A DNA stretch of 64,000 nt from an uncultured Allomuricauda sp. (GTDB lineage Bacteria > Bacteroidota > Bacteroidia > Flavobacteriales > Flavobacteriaceae), in assembly GCF_947495325.1 (NCBI RefSeq), contig NZ_CANLYK010000003.1, positions 62,001 through 126,000 on the forward strand, read 5' to 3'. Both the position numbers and the translations under genes were made by a program. This document shows positions 56,178 to 64,000 of the stretch, in pieces. Each line of letters starts with the position of its first letter. Position 1 is the stretch's first letter. Under the pieces are notes generated by a model. It was not told the DNA's origin, did not search any database, and worked only from the letters and a program-made list of their open reading frames with translations.

Positions 56178-56888
56178 CTATATGGAAGAATTCAGGATTT
56201 TTTGTTTAGCCTCATCCAGATAAGATCTACCTATCACATATCTTAGGCCTTCAATTTCAACACTATTTCCTTCAACCGCATCTATTTTATCCAGAGCTAT
56301 GGTATACGATCTATGAATTCGGATAAAATCCCGCTCCGGCAACAAATTGGTGAAATCCGACAGGGTACTGTGAATTATGTATTTACCGGTAGTGGTGTTG
56401 ATCCGTAAATAATCCTTTAAGGATTCAACTACCAATATTTCATCCAAAAAAATCTTTTTCATCTTCTTTTTGTCAATCTTGACAAAAAGATATGGACGAT
56501 CTTTGTTACTTTCAACAGAGGTTTTGGAACCATCCAGTCTTCGGTTTATCTTGTTCAATGCTTTCATGAACCTGGGAAACTCAATTGGCTTGATCAAATA
56601 GTCCAACACATCGAGTTCGTAGGTCTCAATTGCAAATTCATCATATGCGCTAGTAATAATCAATAAGGGTGGAGACTCTAGGCTTTTAATAAAATTGATA
56701 CCATCCAAAACTGGCATGTTGATATCCAAAAAAATAACATCTACTTCATTACTCTTAAGAAAATTTAGTCCGTCAATTCCATTGCTAAATGTTTCTGTGA
56801 CCTCAAAATCTTCAATTTGTTCCAAATACTTTTTAATAATGCTGATGGCCAACGGTTCATCATCAATAATTAAGCACTTTATTTTCAT
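56178..56888 (-). CDS. LytTR-family response regulator
   Basis: A two-component response regulator. The REC domain (about 1-120 from the chosen start) has CLIIDDEPLA, phosphoacceptor Asp55 in VIFLDINMPVLDG and the conserved Thr/Ser-Lys positions. The LytTR DNA-binding domain (about 140-236) contains VKIDKKKMKKIFLDEILVVE and FIRIHRSYTIALDKID. I start at ATG 56888 (MKIKCLIIDDEP), the usual beginning of this family; the ORF track starts 17 codons upstream. It follows the kinase gene and precedes the susC promoter region, so it is a candidate regulator of the 41-kb cluster. Confidence 0.93.
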   Translation of the reverse strand: MKIKCLIIDDEPLAISIIKKYLEQIEDFEVTETFSNGIDGLNFLKSNEVDVIFLDINMPVLDGINFIKSLESPPLLIITSAYDEFAIETYELDVLDYLIKPIEFPRFMKALNKINRRLDGSKTSVESNKDRPYLFVKIDKKKMKKIFLDEILVVESLKDYLRINTTTGKYIIHSTLSDFTNLLPERDFIRIHRSYTIALDKIDAVEGNSVEIEGLRYVIGRSYLDEAKQKILNSSI

Positions 56889-56941
56889 CAATCTAAATTT
56901 TCTTTTTCCAAGACCAACCTTAAGCTGTTCTTTGAACATTT

Positions 56942-57997
56942 TTAAACCTTAATTTTAAGGTTAACCACAAACATATTGTCCGCATTGTTAATGGTTAATT
57001 TATAATCACTTCGTTTGTATCCTAAAGCAAGTCTTTTTTTAACGTTTTCCAAACCTATCCCATTAGATTGACCAAAGCGTTTTTCATCCTTAACCGGAGC
57101 CGGCATGGGATTGGAAATTTTAAAATACAGAAAATCATTTTTAACAGCTAGGTCAATATCAATTTTAACTTTTCCTATATTCTTGTTCACTCCATGTTTG
57201 AAAGCGTTTTCTACAAAAGACAGCAACAATATGGGTGCAATCTTTTTATCCTGGATATCTCCAGAAATGGACATGTCAATTTCCAACAGTTCATTATGGC
57301 GAACTTTTTCCAAATCCAAATAATTTTGAATGCATAGGATTTCATTTTCCAACGTTTGCTTTCTATTTTTTGTTTCGTAAAGCAAATAACGCATCAACTC
57401 AGAGAGTTTAAGGATGATTTTAGGTGTGTTTTTTGATTTTTCAACAGCTAAAGAATAAATGTTGTTCAACGTATTAAAAAAGAAGTGTGGTGAAATCTGC
57501 GTTTTTAAAAACAATAATTCCGTTTCCAATTGTGCTTTTTCAAGATCCGTGACCCTTTTATGCTCTGCTAAAAAATCCAGTGTTATTTTAATTGCCGTAA
57601 CAAAGGTCACCACGTATAATTCCCCAATCATCATGTCAATGGTATAATTCAGTGTTATCTTATTAATCGTTGCCGGTCCTTCTGGCCATACATCTTGACT
57701 TACCAAAAAGTACGTAAGATTAAACTTGACCAATACCATTAAAAATATAGCGGACAAAATGGATATGATGTAAGACAAATACCTTTTCTTGAACACCAAT
57801 TTTGGCATCAAAAAATAAATATTGAAGTAACACAGAGCCATATGGATAGGGAAACCCAATAAATTGGTCTTAAAGGAATATCCATAATCATCAAAATAGC
57901 TTCCCCATCTAAAAACATTGAACAGAAAATATACGGACCAAAAGGTAATGTGATGTACCAATGATACCTTATATAGCTGTCTGGAGTCAAAATTCAT
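56942..57997 (-). CDS. LytS/YehU-type membrane sensor histidine kinase
   Basis: A sensor kinase of the His_kinase (PF06580) type. Four hydrophobic helices occupy the N-terminal half (HHITFWSVYFLFNVFRW onward). A short linker leads to the phosphoacceptor His in LFLKTQISPHFFFNTLNNIY, then an ATPase domain with ENAFKHGVNKN and SNGIGLENVKKRL. The ORF track begins at a GTG (58054); ATG 57997 (MNFDSRQLYKVSL) is the likelier start. There is no large periplasmic sensor domain, so the signal may be sensed in the membrane or through a partner. It pairs with the downstream LytTR regulator. Confidence 0.92.
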   Translation of the reverse strand: MNFDSRQLYKVSLVHHITFWSVYFLFNVFRWGSYFDDYGYSFKTNLLGFPIHMALCYFNIYFLMPKLVFKKRYLSYIISILSAIFLMVLVKFNLTYFLVSQDVWPEGPATINKITLNYTIDMMIGELYVVTFVTAIKITLDFLAEHKRVTDLEKAQLETELLFLKTQISPHFFFNTLNNIYSLAVEKSKNTPKIILKLSELMRYLLYETKNRKQTLENEILCIQNYLDLEKVRHNELLEIDMSISGDIQDKKIAPILLLSFVENAFKHGVNKNIGKVKIDIDLAVKNDFLYFKISNPMPAPVKDEKRFGQSNGIGLENVKKRLALGYKRSDYKLTINNADNMFVVNLKIKV

Positions 57998-58231
57998 TTT
58001 TGAGAAATGCTTGGTTGGCCTTATTGGCTTCAAATCAGCTGATTCTTTGTTCACCTGATTTCGTTTTCCTGCAGTTAAATTTATGAATTTTTAAATACTG
58101 AAATTTTTTTTTCATTTAGAAGGTAAACTCTTTTTATCAAAATTCATTCTCCGTTCTCCAATCGGAACTACACAAACCACCAACTTTTTGTACATCAATT
58201 CAACCTTATAAAAAGTCCAATTTAATACCAT

Positions 58232-59773
58232 TTATGATCTTTGGTAGTCATAAAAAGTTCTGGACATTTTTTCCAGTTTTTGCTTGATTACTGGTTTACT
58301 GACAGATGAAAAACCCATTACCAATCCTTTTTCCTTTTCGTTTCTCAAAAAGTACTTGCTATATGGAAAAGATACAATTCCCGCATCCATCAATACCTTG
58401 GTAATCTCAATATCATTCATTTCAGCCGGAAGTCTGGCCATAAGATGAAGGCCTTGGTTGGCAGGTTGAATTTTTATGTTTTTGTCAAAAAGATTTTGAA
58501 ACTGATCTACAAAAAATAGCTTACGCTCATTAACAACTTGAATGACTTTTCTTAAATGCTGATTAATATAGTCCTTCTCAATAAAATCTGACATGACCTT
58601 TTGGGTAACCGGAGAGATAAATCGAAAGGATTGTTCAAACATGGCTTTAATGCTATCCACAAAATGTGGAGGTGCAATTAAATACCCCAATCTTATTGAA
58701 GGATGCAAGATTTTATTAAACGTTCCCTGATAAAAAACCCGATGCCCCTTATCCAAACCAAATATGGAGGTAATTGGACTTTCCCAGTTGCTAAATTCAT
58801 TATCATAATCGTCTTCAATAATCATCATCTTATTTTCCTTGGCCCAATCCAAAAGTTCCAATCTCCTTTTTAAACTCATTTGAACACCCGTGGGATATTG
58901 ATTTGAAGGGGTAGTATAAATCAACTTCCCTTTCTTAAGTTTAACTTTATCCAAGCTTGATATTGATAGTCCTTCTGAATCGATTTGAGTTGGAATAACC
59001 CTAGCTTTCAAACTTTTAAAAACAGCAAGCGCATTTGCATATGTAGGGTTTTCAACAACTACTTCATCGTCTGCATTTATAAGTAAATCCCCTATAATGG
59101 ATAGGGAATGTAATGAGCCCGTAACTATGATAATCTGGGAATAATCGCATTGTATATTCCTGTAGAGTTTTAAATAATCCGCTATATTTTTTCTTAAACA
59201 GTCTAAACCAAGTGTATGCTTATAGGACATATCGGAATATTTGATATCCCTCCAATAGTTATTGGTCAACTTTTGCCATTGTCTTACCGGAAAGACATCT
59301 AAAGGTGGCAAACCTGGTCTAAAAGCAATGCCCCGCTCATGCCCTCTGTTCATTAAGGTGACATTGGCACTAAATTGAGTTGCCCTTTCTGAAATATCGG
59401 GGTACTTCGTTACTTCCTTTTGGGTTCTTAGACTATACTTTATTTTCTTGTTCCTTATATCATTTACATAAAATCCAGAACCCTGCACTGAATAAACGTA
59501 ATTTTCCAAACACAATATTTCATAGGCCTTCACTACCGTGCTTCGCGATAAGCCCATATCCTGGGCGAGCAATCGGGTTGGGGGTAACTGATATCCTTGC
59601 ACCAGTTTTTTTTTGTTGATGGCGTTTATGAAGGAGTTTGACAGTTTCACATAGAGACTTTGTCCCCCTTCCGTTGAACTAAAGCCATGTGAAATAAGTA
59701 AGCTGTTAAGTTTGGTCTTCAAAATTGAAACGCTGTAAAAAATAAAATTGGTATGGGAAAGGTAGAAAAACAT
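58232..59773 (-). CDS. MocR/PdxR-type transcriptional regulator (GntR-aminotransferase fusion)
   Basis: A winged-helix GntR domain (about 40-105, LPPTRLLAQDMGLSRSTVVKAYEIL) is fused to a class-I aminotransferase-like domain (about 150-505). The latter includes TTPSNQYPTGVQMSLKRR, IIEDDYDNEF and the PLP-lysine segment YQGTFNKILHPSIRLGYL. Such proteins use PLP or an amino-acid adduct as effector. The first 30 residues are hydrophobic and unusual, so translation may start later at a non-ATG codon. It diverges from the aminotransferase gene with a 212-bp shared region and most likely controls that unit. The 177 bp between it and the kinase gene hold nothing recognisable. Confidence 0.92.
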   Translation of the reverse strand: MFFYLSHTNFIFYSVSILKTKLNSLLISHGFSSTEGGQSLYVKLSNSFINAINKKKLVQGYQLPPTRLLAQDMGLSRSTVVKAYEILCLENYVYSVQGSGFYVNDIRNKKIKYSLRTQKEVTKYPDISERATQFSANVTLMNRGHERGIAFRPGLPPLDVFPVRQWQKLTNNYWRDIKYSDMSYKHTLGLDCLRKNIADYLKLYRNIQCDYSQIIIVTGSLHSLSIIGDLLINADDEVVVENPTYANALAVFKSLKARVIPTQIDSEGLSISSLDKVKLKKGKLIYTTPSNQYPTGVQMSLKRRLELLDWAKENKMMIIEDDYDNEFSNWESPITSIFGLDKGHRVFYQGTFNKILHPSIRLGYLIAPPHFVDSIKAMFEQSFRFISPVTQKVMSDFIEKDYINQHLRKVIQVVNERKLFFVDQFQNLFDKNIKIQPANQGLHLMARLPAEMNDIEITKVLMDAGIVSFPYSKYFLRNEKEKGLVMGFSSVSKPVIKQKLEKMSRTFYDYQRS

Positions 59774-59863
59774 TTCATAATATTGATTTGGTCATTTAAA
59801 TAACTAAATATTAAATATTTAATTGAAAATAATGATTCAAATAACCCAAATCGATTGAATTCC

Positions 59864-59893
59864 TTTTGACAATAAAATAGAGGCTTAACTTTT
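59864..59893 (+). promoter_or_regulatory. Candidate promoter of the D-amino-acid unit
   Basis: TTTTG (59864-59868) and TAACTTTT (59886-59893; one mismatch to TAnnTTTG) are 17 bp apart, within the Bacteroidota -33/-7 range, about 92 bp before the ATG at 59986. An imperfect palindrome TTGCA-AA-TGCAA (59953-59964) lies in the leader and could be a regulator site. No experimental support. Confidence 0.4.
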
Positions 59894-59985
59894 AGAAAAA
59901 AGACTCTAAAACCCTTACCTGCCTATGTTGGTCACAATGCACCCGGATACCCATTGCAAATGCAACATATACTTTCATTCTTACT

Positions 59986-60858
59986 ATGAATAATTATCCT
60001 GAAAACGTATACATAAATGGAAAAATAGTTCCTCATGAAGAAGCTAAAATCTCCATTTTTGATAGAGGTTTTTTATTTGGAGATGGTGTATATGAAGTAA
60101 TGGTTCAAATTGGCAAAAACTTTTTTTATGGCGAAGAACATCTGGATAGACTTGCGGGGTGTCTTAAAAAAATAGGTTTGGATTTTAATGTCTCTACACT
60201 ACTTAAAGAAATTGAAAATTTATTGCTTGCATCAAAATTAGATGATAAAAGTTGCATGGTATACATTCAAATTACAAGAGGAATTGCCATTAGGTCACAT
60301 GCATTTCCAAAAGCTCCACAACCAACAATTGTAATGTATGCAGTTCCATTCACATTGCCAGACATTAACCAAAAGAGTATTGCCACGGTTACTACTGTTG
60401 ACAATAGATGGCACCGATGCGATATTAAAACCACTTCCCTACTGGGAAATGTAATGGCAAACAATCTGGCAGCTGAGCAAGAAATGTACGAATCAATTTT
60501 TATACGAAATGGAAGTGTAACAGAAGCATCCCATAGCAATGTTTTTTTTGTGAAAGACAGGGTTGTTTATACCCACCCTGCCAACGCATACATATTGAAT
60601 GGTATTACGAGACAGATTGTTATACAGTTATGTGAAAAGCTTGAAATAGAGATTAAAGAAGATGCAATTCCAGCGGAAAATATCAGTAAAATGGATGAGG
60701 CTTTTCTAACGGGCACCGCTACGCAAATAGCATCCATTGGTAGTATTGACGGTCATTTTTATACTTCTGATGGAACTATTGGCCCCATCACACAAAGACT
60801 TCAAAATGCTTTTTTAGGATTAAAACAAAATCTGAACAGAAAATCCATAACCATTTAG
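59986..60858 (+). CDS. D-amino-acid aminotransferase-like enzyme (PLP fold type IV)
   Basis: A class-IV aminotransferase of 290 residues, no signal peptide, cytoplasmic. Family landmarks: IFDRGFLFGDGVYEVM (24-39), PLP lysine Lys148 in DIKTTSLLGNVMANN, EASHSNVFFV and the late FLTGTATQIASI. The length and the RGFLFGDGVYE block fit D-alanine/D-amino-acid aminotransferases better than branched-chain enzymes, and the D-aminoacylase-like gene downstream supports a D-amino-acid role. It would turn D-amino acids into keto acids. A branched-chain or aminodeoxychorismate-lyase-like activity cannot be excluded. Confidence 0.86.
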   Translation: MNNYPENVYINGKIVPHEEAKISIFDRGFLFGDGVYEVMVQIGKNFFYGEEHLDRLAGCLKKIGLDFNVSTLLKEIENLLLASKLDDKSCMVYIQITRGIAIRSHAFPKAPQPTIVMYAVPFTLPDINQKSIATVTTVDNRWHRCDIKTTSLLGNVMANNLAAEQEMYESIFIRNGSVTEASHSNVFFVKDRVVYTHPANAYILNGITRQIVIQLCEKLEIEIKEDAIPAENISKMDEAFLTGTATQIASIGSIDGHFYTSDGTIGPITQRLQNAFLGLKQNLNRKSITI

Positions 60859-60913
60859 CACTACTTTTATGAATGGGAAGCTCTAATATGTTTATGAACC
60901 AAAACTAAATTCA

Positions 60914-62206
60914 ATGAAAATAATCAACCTTGCGAGTATCCTAATTGTATTGATAACCAATATTCATTTTGTCCTTGGCCAAGAAATACCTCAACCTGAA
61001 AAATCTTATATAAAGGAGATTAAAAAGCTTGGCGAAAGAAAAGCTGTAAAAGAAGCTTTTGCCATTGTGGATGATATTGAGAACGAAACCAATAAGGATC
61101 TTATCGTATTAACGGAAATTCCTGCCCCACCGTTTAAGGAAAGTGTGAGAGCGGAAAAGTTTAAATCCATGGTTGAAGATGCTGGAGCAGATAAAGTATG
61201 GATTGATGAAATAGGAAACGTAATTGGGTTAAAAAAAGGTTCGGAAGAAGGTAAAGTAGTTGTTTTGGACGCTCACTTGGACACGGTTTTTCCTGAAGAC
61301 ACAGATGTTACTGTCAAACAAAAAGGAGATACCCTCTATGCCCCTGGAATTGGAGATGATACAAGAGGGCTCGCAATGATCATTGCAACTGTAAAAGCAA
61401 TCAAAAAAGCAGAAATAAGAACAAAATCCGATATTTTATTCATCGGATCTGTTGGTGAGGAAGGTTTAGGTGATCTTAGAGGTGTAAAACATCTATTTAA
61501 AAAAGGTAAAACTAAAATTGACTCTTGGATTTCCATAGATGGTGGAAAAATGGGAAGGGTTAACAACGCTGCTTTGGGTTCTGTACGGTACAAAGCCGTT
61601 TTTTCTGGAAAAGGAGGGCATTCTTGGGGCGCATTTGGCTTGGCCAATCCGCATCATGCCTTAGGAGCCTCCATTAAAGAGTTTACTTTACAAGCATCGG
61701 AATTTACTTCAAAAGGCGCAAAAACAAGTTTTAATATTGGCCGTATTGGAGGTGGCACCTCAGTAAATTCCATTCCTTTTGAATCTTGGATGGAAGTAGA
61801 CATGAGATCTATCAGTGCGGAAAGACTCAAACAAATAGATAGCATATTTAAAATATCAATGCGAAAAGCTGTAGATGAATACAACGAATCTGGAGTGAAA
61901 GATTCGATAAAATTAGAACTGGTTAAAATTGGGGATAGACCCTCCGGAGAAACTCCAATTGAGAATGCCCTGGTACAACGGGCAATTGCAGTTTCCAACT
62001 ACTTTAATGCAGAACCAAAACTAACCATTGGGTCCACAAATGCCAATATCCCGATATCAATGGGCATTCCCGCTATAACCATCGGCCGTGGAGGAAAAGG
62101 AGGTTCGGCTCATTCTTTAGGTGAATGGTGGATGAACGACAATGGTGCTGAAGCAATAAAACTGGCTCTGCTACTTACCTTGGCCGAAGCAGGAATATCA
62201 AAATAA
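60914..62206 (+). CDS. Secreted M20-family metallopeptidase
   Basis: A zinc-dependent exopeptidase or amidohydrolase of the M20 (PepT/ArgE/carboxypeptidase) family, 430 residues. The signal peptide MKIINLASILIVLITNIHFVLGQ has no lipobox. Metal ligands are visible: His/Asp in LDAHLDTVF, Asp in GIGDDTRGLA, Glu-Glu in GSVGEEGLGD, and the final His in GSAHSLGEWWM. The lid/dimerisation domain contains FSGKGGHSWGAFG. It lies 55 bp after the aminotransferase and 11 bp before the deacylase. It may free amino acids from peptides outside the cytoplasm. Substrate unknown. Confidence 0.88.
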   Translation: MKIINLASILIVLITNIHFVLGQEIPQPEKSYIKEIKKLGERKAVKEAFAIVDDIENETNKDLIVLTEIPAPPFKESVRAEKFKSMVEDAGADKVWIDEIGNVIGLKKGSEEGKVVVLDAHLDTVFPEDTDVTVKQKGDTLYAPGIGDDTRGLAMIIATVKAIKKAEIRTKSDILFIGSVGEEGLGDLRGVKHLFKKGKTKIDSWISIDGGKMGRVNNAALGSVRYKAVFSGKGGHSWGAFGLANPHHALGASIKEFTLQASEFTSKGAKTSFNIGRIGGGTSVNSIPFESWMEVDMRSISAERLKQIDSIFKISMRKAVDEYNESGVKDSIKLELVKIGDRPSGETPIENALVQRAIAVSNYFNAEPKLTIGSTNANIPISMGIPAITIGRGGKGGSAHSLGEWWMNDNGAEAIKLALLLTLAEAGISK

Positions 62207-62217
62207 ATCGGGAATAC

Positions 62218-63798
62218 ATGAAGAATAAAGTAATCTTTCAATTGGTTTTAGTAGCGATTTGTCTTTTTGGTTGTGGCAAACAACCATATGACATTCTTAT
62301 TTTGAATGGAGAAGTTTATGATGGCTCTGGCAATGCTCCTTTTAGTGCCGATATCGCAATCAAAGATTCTGTTATTGTAAACATTGGAGACCTATCCGAA
62401 TTTAAGGCCGTTAGAACAATCGATGCCAAAGGTCTTTCAGTTGCCCCAGGTTTCATAGACATGCATGCCCATTTGGACCCACTTTTGGAGCTTTCAGACT
62501 GTGAAAGCCATATAAGACAGGGGGTTACCACTGCGTTAGGAGGTCCAGATGGTTCCAGTCCTTGGCCCATGAAGTCGTATATGGATACGCTTAAGCAGAT
62601 AGGAATTGGAATGAATGTGGCCTATTTAATCGGACATAATACCGTTCGGAAAAATGTGATGAACCTCGATAACAGAGCGCCTACAGCGCAGGAATTGGAG
62701 GAAATGAAAGCACAGGTACAACAAGCCATGGAAGATGGAGCATATGGCATATCTACAGGTCTCAAATATTTGCCCGGAGCTTTTTCCAAGGTGGAAGAGG
62801 TTATAGACCTTTCAAAGGTAGCCTCTAAAATGGATGGTATTTACACCTCGCATCTAAGAGATGAAGGTCTTGGACTTTTCGATGCTGTGGCGGAAGCGAT
62901 TAGCATCTCCAAAAAGGCGGATATTCCTGTGATACTCACCCATCATAAAGCCATAGGAAAACCAATGTGGGGGAAAAGTACAGTTACATTGGCAATGGTA
63001 GATTCAGCCAGAGCCTCAGGTTTAGATATTAAAATGGACCAGTATCCTTATAGTGCAAGCCATACAGGAATTTCCGTTCTAATTCCGAGTTGGGCAAGGG
63101 CTGGTGGAACTGAAGCTTTTAAGGAAAGAGTGAAAAATGTACAACTTAGAGATAGTATTAAAGCGGGAATAATTTATAATATTCTAAATGATAGAGGTGG
63201 AAACGATTTAACCCGTATTCAATTTGCCAAAGTAAAATGGATGAAGGAGTTGGAAGGTAAAACACTAAAATACTGGTGCGAATTAAGAGGACTTGAACCC
63301 ACTCTAGAGAATGGTGCCGATTTAGTTATAGAAGCTCAAGTCAATGGAGGTGCCTCTTGTATCTATCATGCTATGCATGAAGAGGATGTAGAACGTATCA
63401 TGAAACATCCCCAAACCATGATTGCATCTGATGGCCGGCTCGTGAAACCAGGACAAGGACATCCCCATCCTAGATGGTACGGTACATTCCCAAGGGTACT
63501 GGGGCATTATGTTAGGGAAAAATCAACTATTACCCTTCCTGAAGCAATCTATAAAATGACCTCGCTACCAGCCACCTCACTTGGACTAGCAAATAGAGGG
63601 GCGATTAAAAAAGATATGATGGCGGATATTGTCATTTTTGATTCCAATACTATTATTGATAAATCAACATTTGAGGAGCCCCATCAGTATTCAGAGGGAA
63701 TTCATTATGTTTTGATCAATGGGCAAATTTCCATTGATGAATCAAAATTCAAGGGCTTGAAAGCGGGGAGGGTATTGCGAAAAAATGCTTCAAAATAG
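62218..63798 (+). CDS. N-acyl-D-amino-acid deacylase-like amidohydrolase, lipoprotein
   Basis: A 526-residue amidohydrolase of the D-aminoacylase type. The lipoprotein signal MKNKVIFQLVLVAICLFGC is unusual for a family often cytoplasmic. It has DILILNGEVYDGSG, metal His83/His85 in FIDMHAHLDPLL, Cys95 (SDCESH), YTSHLRDEG, VILTHHKAIGKPMWG and the late Asp in MIASDGRLV. The C-terminus MMADIVIFDSNTIIDKSTFEEPH is typical. It would hydrolyse N-acyl-D-amino acids or related amides in the periplasm, feeding the aminotransferase. Dihydropyrimidinase-like activities are less likely given the motif set. Confidence 0.88.
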   Translation: MKNKVIFQLVLVAICLFGCGKQPYDILILNGEVYDGSGNAPFSADIAIKDSVIVNIGDLSEFKAVRTIDAKGLSVAPGFIDMHAHLDPLLELSDCESHIRQGVTTALGGPDGSSPWPMKSYMDTLKQIGIGMNVAYLIGHNTVRKNVMNLDNRAPTAQELEEMKAQVQQAMEDGAYGISTGLKYLPGAFSKVEEVIDLSKVASKMDGIYTSHLRDEGLGLFDAVAEAISISKKADIPVILTHHKAIGKPMWGKSTVTLAMVDSARASGLDIKMDQYPYSASHTGISVLIPSWARAGGTEAFKERVKNVQLRDSIKAGIIYNILNDRGGNDLTRIQFAKVKWMKELEGKTLKYWCELRGLEPTLENGADLVIEAQVNGGASCIYHAMHEEDVERIMKHPQTMIASDGRLVKPGQGHPHPRWYGTFPRVLGHYVREKSTITLPEAIYKMTSLPATSLGLANRGAIKKDMMADIVIFDSNTIIDKSTFEEPHQYSEGIHYVLINGQISIDESKFKGLKAGRVLRKNASK

Positions 63799-63826
63799 CA
63801 TAAAACAGATTTTCTTGTCAACCAAT

Positions 63827-63858
63827 AAAAAAAGGGATGCAAATTGCATCCCTTTTTA
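63827..63858. terminator. Bidirectional intrinsic terminator
   Basis: GGGATGCAA (63834-63842) and TTGCATCCC (63844-63852) form a perfect stem, flanked by A-run and T-run (AAAAA...TTTTT), so it can terminate transcripts from both sides. It separates the plus-strand deacylase unit from the converging SusD-like gene. Confidence 0.88.
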
Positions 63859-63899
63859 AAGTGAGAAACTAAGCTAACTCAAATTAACTGCTAACCATT

Positions 63900-64000
63900 T
63901 TATTGATTAACAGGTGTTGGCGTAAACAAATCCGGTATTGGGTTAGGAATGTTACTATTATTATTAATTTCTTCCTGAGCATATAAAAAGCGTTGCGGGT
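63900..64000 (-). CDS. SusD-like protein, C-terminal fragment (cut by window edge)
   Basis: Not in the ORF track. The minus strand reads PQRFLYAQEEINNNSNIPNP and continues IPDLFTPTPVNQ to a TAA at 63900-63902. The PQRFLYAQEEINNN pattern resembles the C-terminus of SusD/RagB lipoproteins (commonly PRRLLYPQxExNxN). The gene continues beyond 64000. It suggests that another susCD-type locus begins to the right on the opposite strand. Confidence 0.7.
   Translation of the reverse strand, partial: PQRFLYAQEEINNNSNIPNPIPDLFTPTPVNQ

Noticed and set aside
58232-59773. MocR protein as regulator of the alginate operators
   Set aside because: It is a GntR-aminotransferase fusion next to and divergent from the D-amino-acid genes, about 45 kb away; the operator symmetry suits FadR-type GntR proteins instead.
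59810-59823. Perfect palindrome ATTAAATATTTAAT upstream of the MocR gene
   Set aside because: It is made only of A and T in a very AT-rich stretch, so it is likely to occur by chance; not enough to call an operator.
1-64000. CRISPR arrays, tRNA/rRNA genes, insertion sequences, prophage or integrases
   Set aside because: Reading through the window I saw no regularly spaced repeats, cloverleaf-like genes, transposase or integrase reading frames; all large ORFs are accounted for.

Overview
The window looks like a marine Flavobacteriaceae (Bacteroidota) chromosome segment. Evidence: AT-rich DNA, two complete SusC/SusD pairs, many lipoproteins with Bacteroidota-type signal peptides, no clear Shine-Dalgarno sequences, promoter-like TAnnTTTG boxes, and a gene content aimed at algal or marine glycans (alginate lyases, sulfatases, fucosidases). 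The genus cannot be fixed from sequence alone. No tRNA, rRNA, CRISPR array, phage or insertion sequence was recognised.

Region 1 (about 1-14,157) is an alginate utilisation locus. One minus-strand unit reads PL6 lyase - PL17 oligoalginate lyase - KdgF. A second reads SusC - SusD - two PKD-containing surface lipoproteins - PL7 lyase. A divergent plus-strand gene encodes an RraA/HMG-aldolase-like protein. Both minus-strand units are preceded by a nearly identical 33-bp element. It holds tandem 12-bp TTGGTTTACCAA sites (13-bp period) fused to a TATATTTG -7 box, and reads as a shared repressor operator. No regulator gene for it lies in the window.

Region 2 (about 14,160-55,626) is a 41-kb, 22-gene, single-strand run headed by SusC/SusD. 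It encodes four GH92 alpha-mannosidases, two GH20 hexosaminidases, two GH29 and one GH95 fucosidase, one GH3, one GH130, a sodium:solute symporter, six S1-type sulfatases, a CBM9-like lipoprotein and a GHL10-type putative glycosidase. Nearly all the recognised enzymes are exo-acting. The best-fitting substrate is a sulfated, fucosylated glycan containing mannose and hexosamine, perhaps N-glycans of algae or marine animals. In this reading monosaccharides are trimmed in the periplasm or at the surface, the symporter imports a small mannoside and cytoplasmic GH130 phosphorolyses it. Upstream of susC lies a LytS/LytTR-type two-component pair. Between them is a TTGGTCGA direct repeat with exactly 21-bp periodicity, the geometry typical of LytTR binding sites.

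Region 3 (about 58,232-63,798) is a MocR-type GntR/aminotransferase regulator facing a three-gene plus-strand unit: D-amino-acid-aminotransferase-like enzyme, secreted M20 peptidase and N-acyl-D-amino-acid deacylase-like lipoprotein. It is probably a D-amino-acid or N-acyl-amino-acid scavenging cassette. A palindromic terminator separates it from the C-terminus of another SusD-like protein cut by the right edge.
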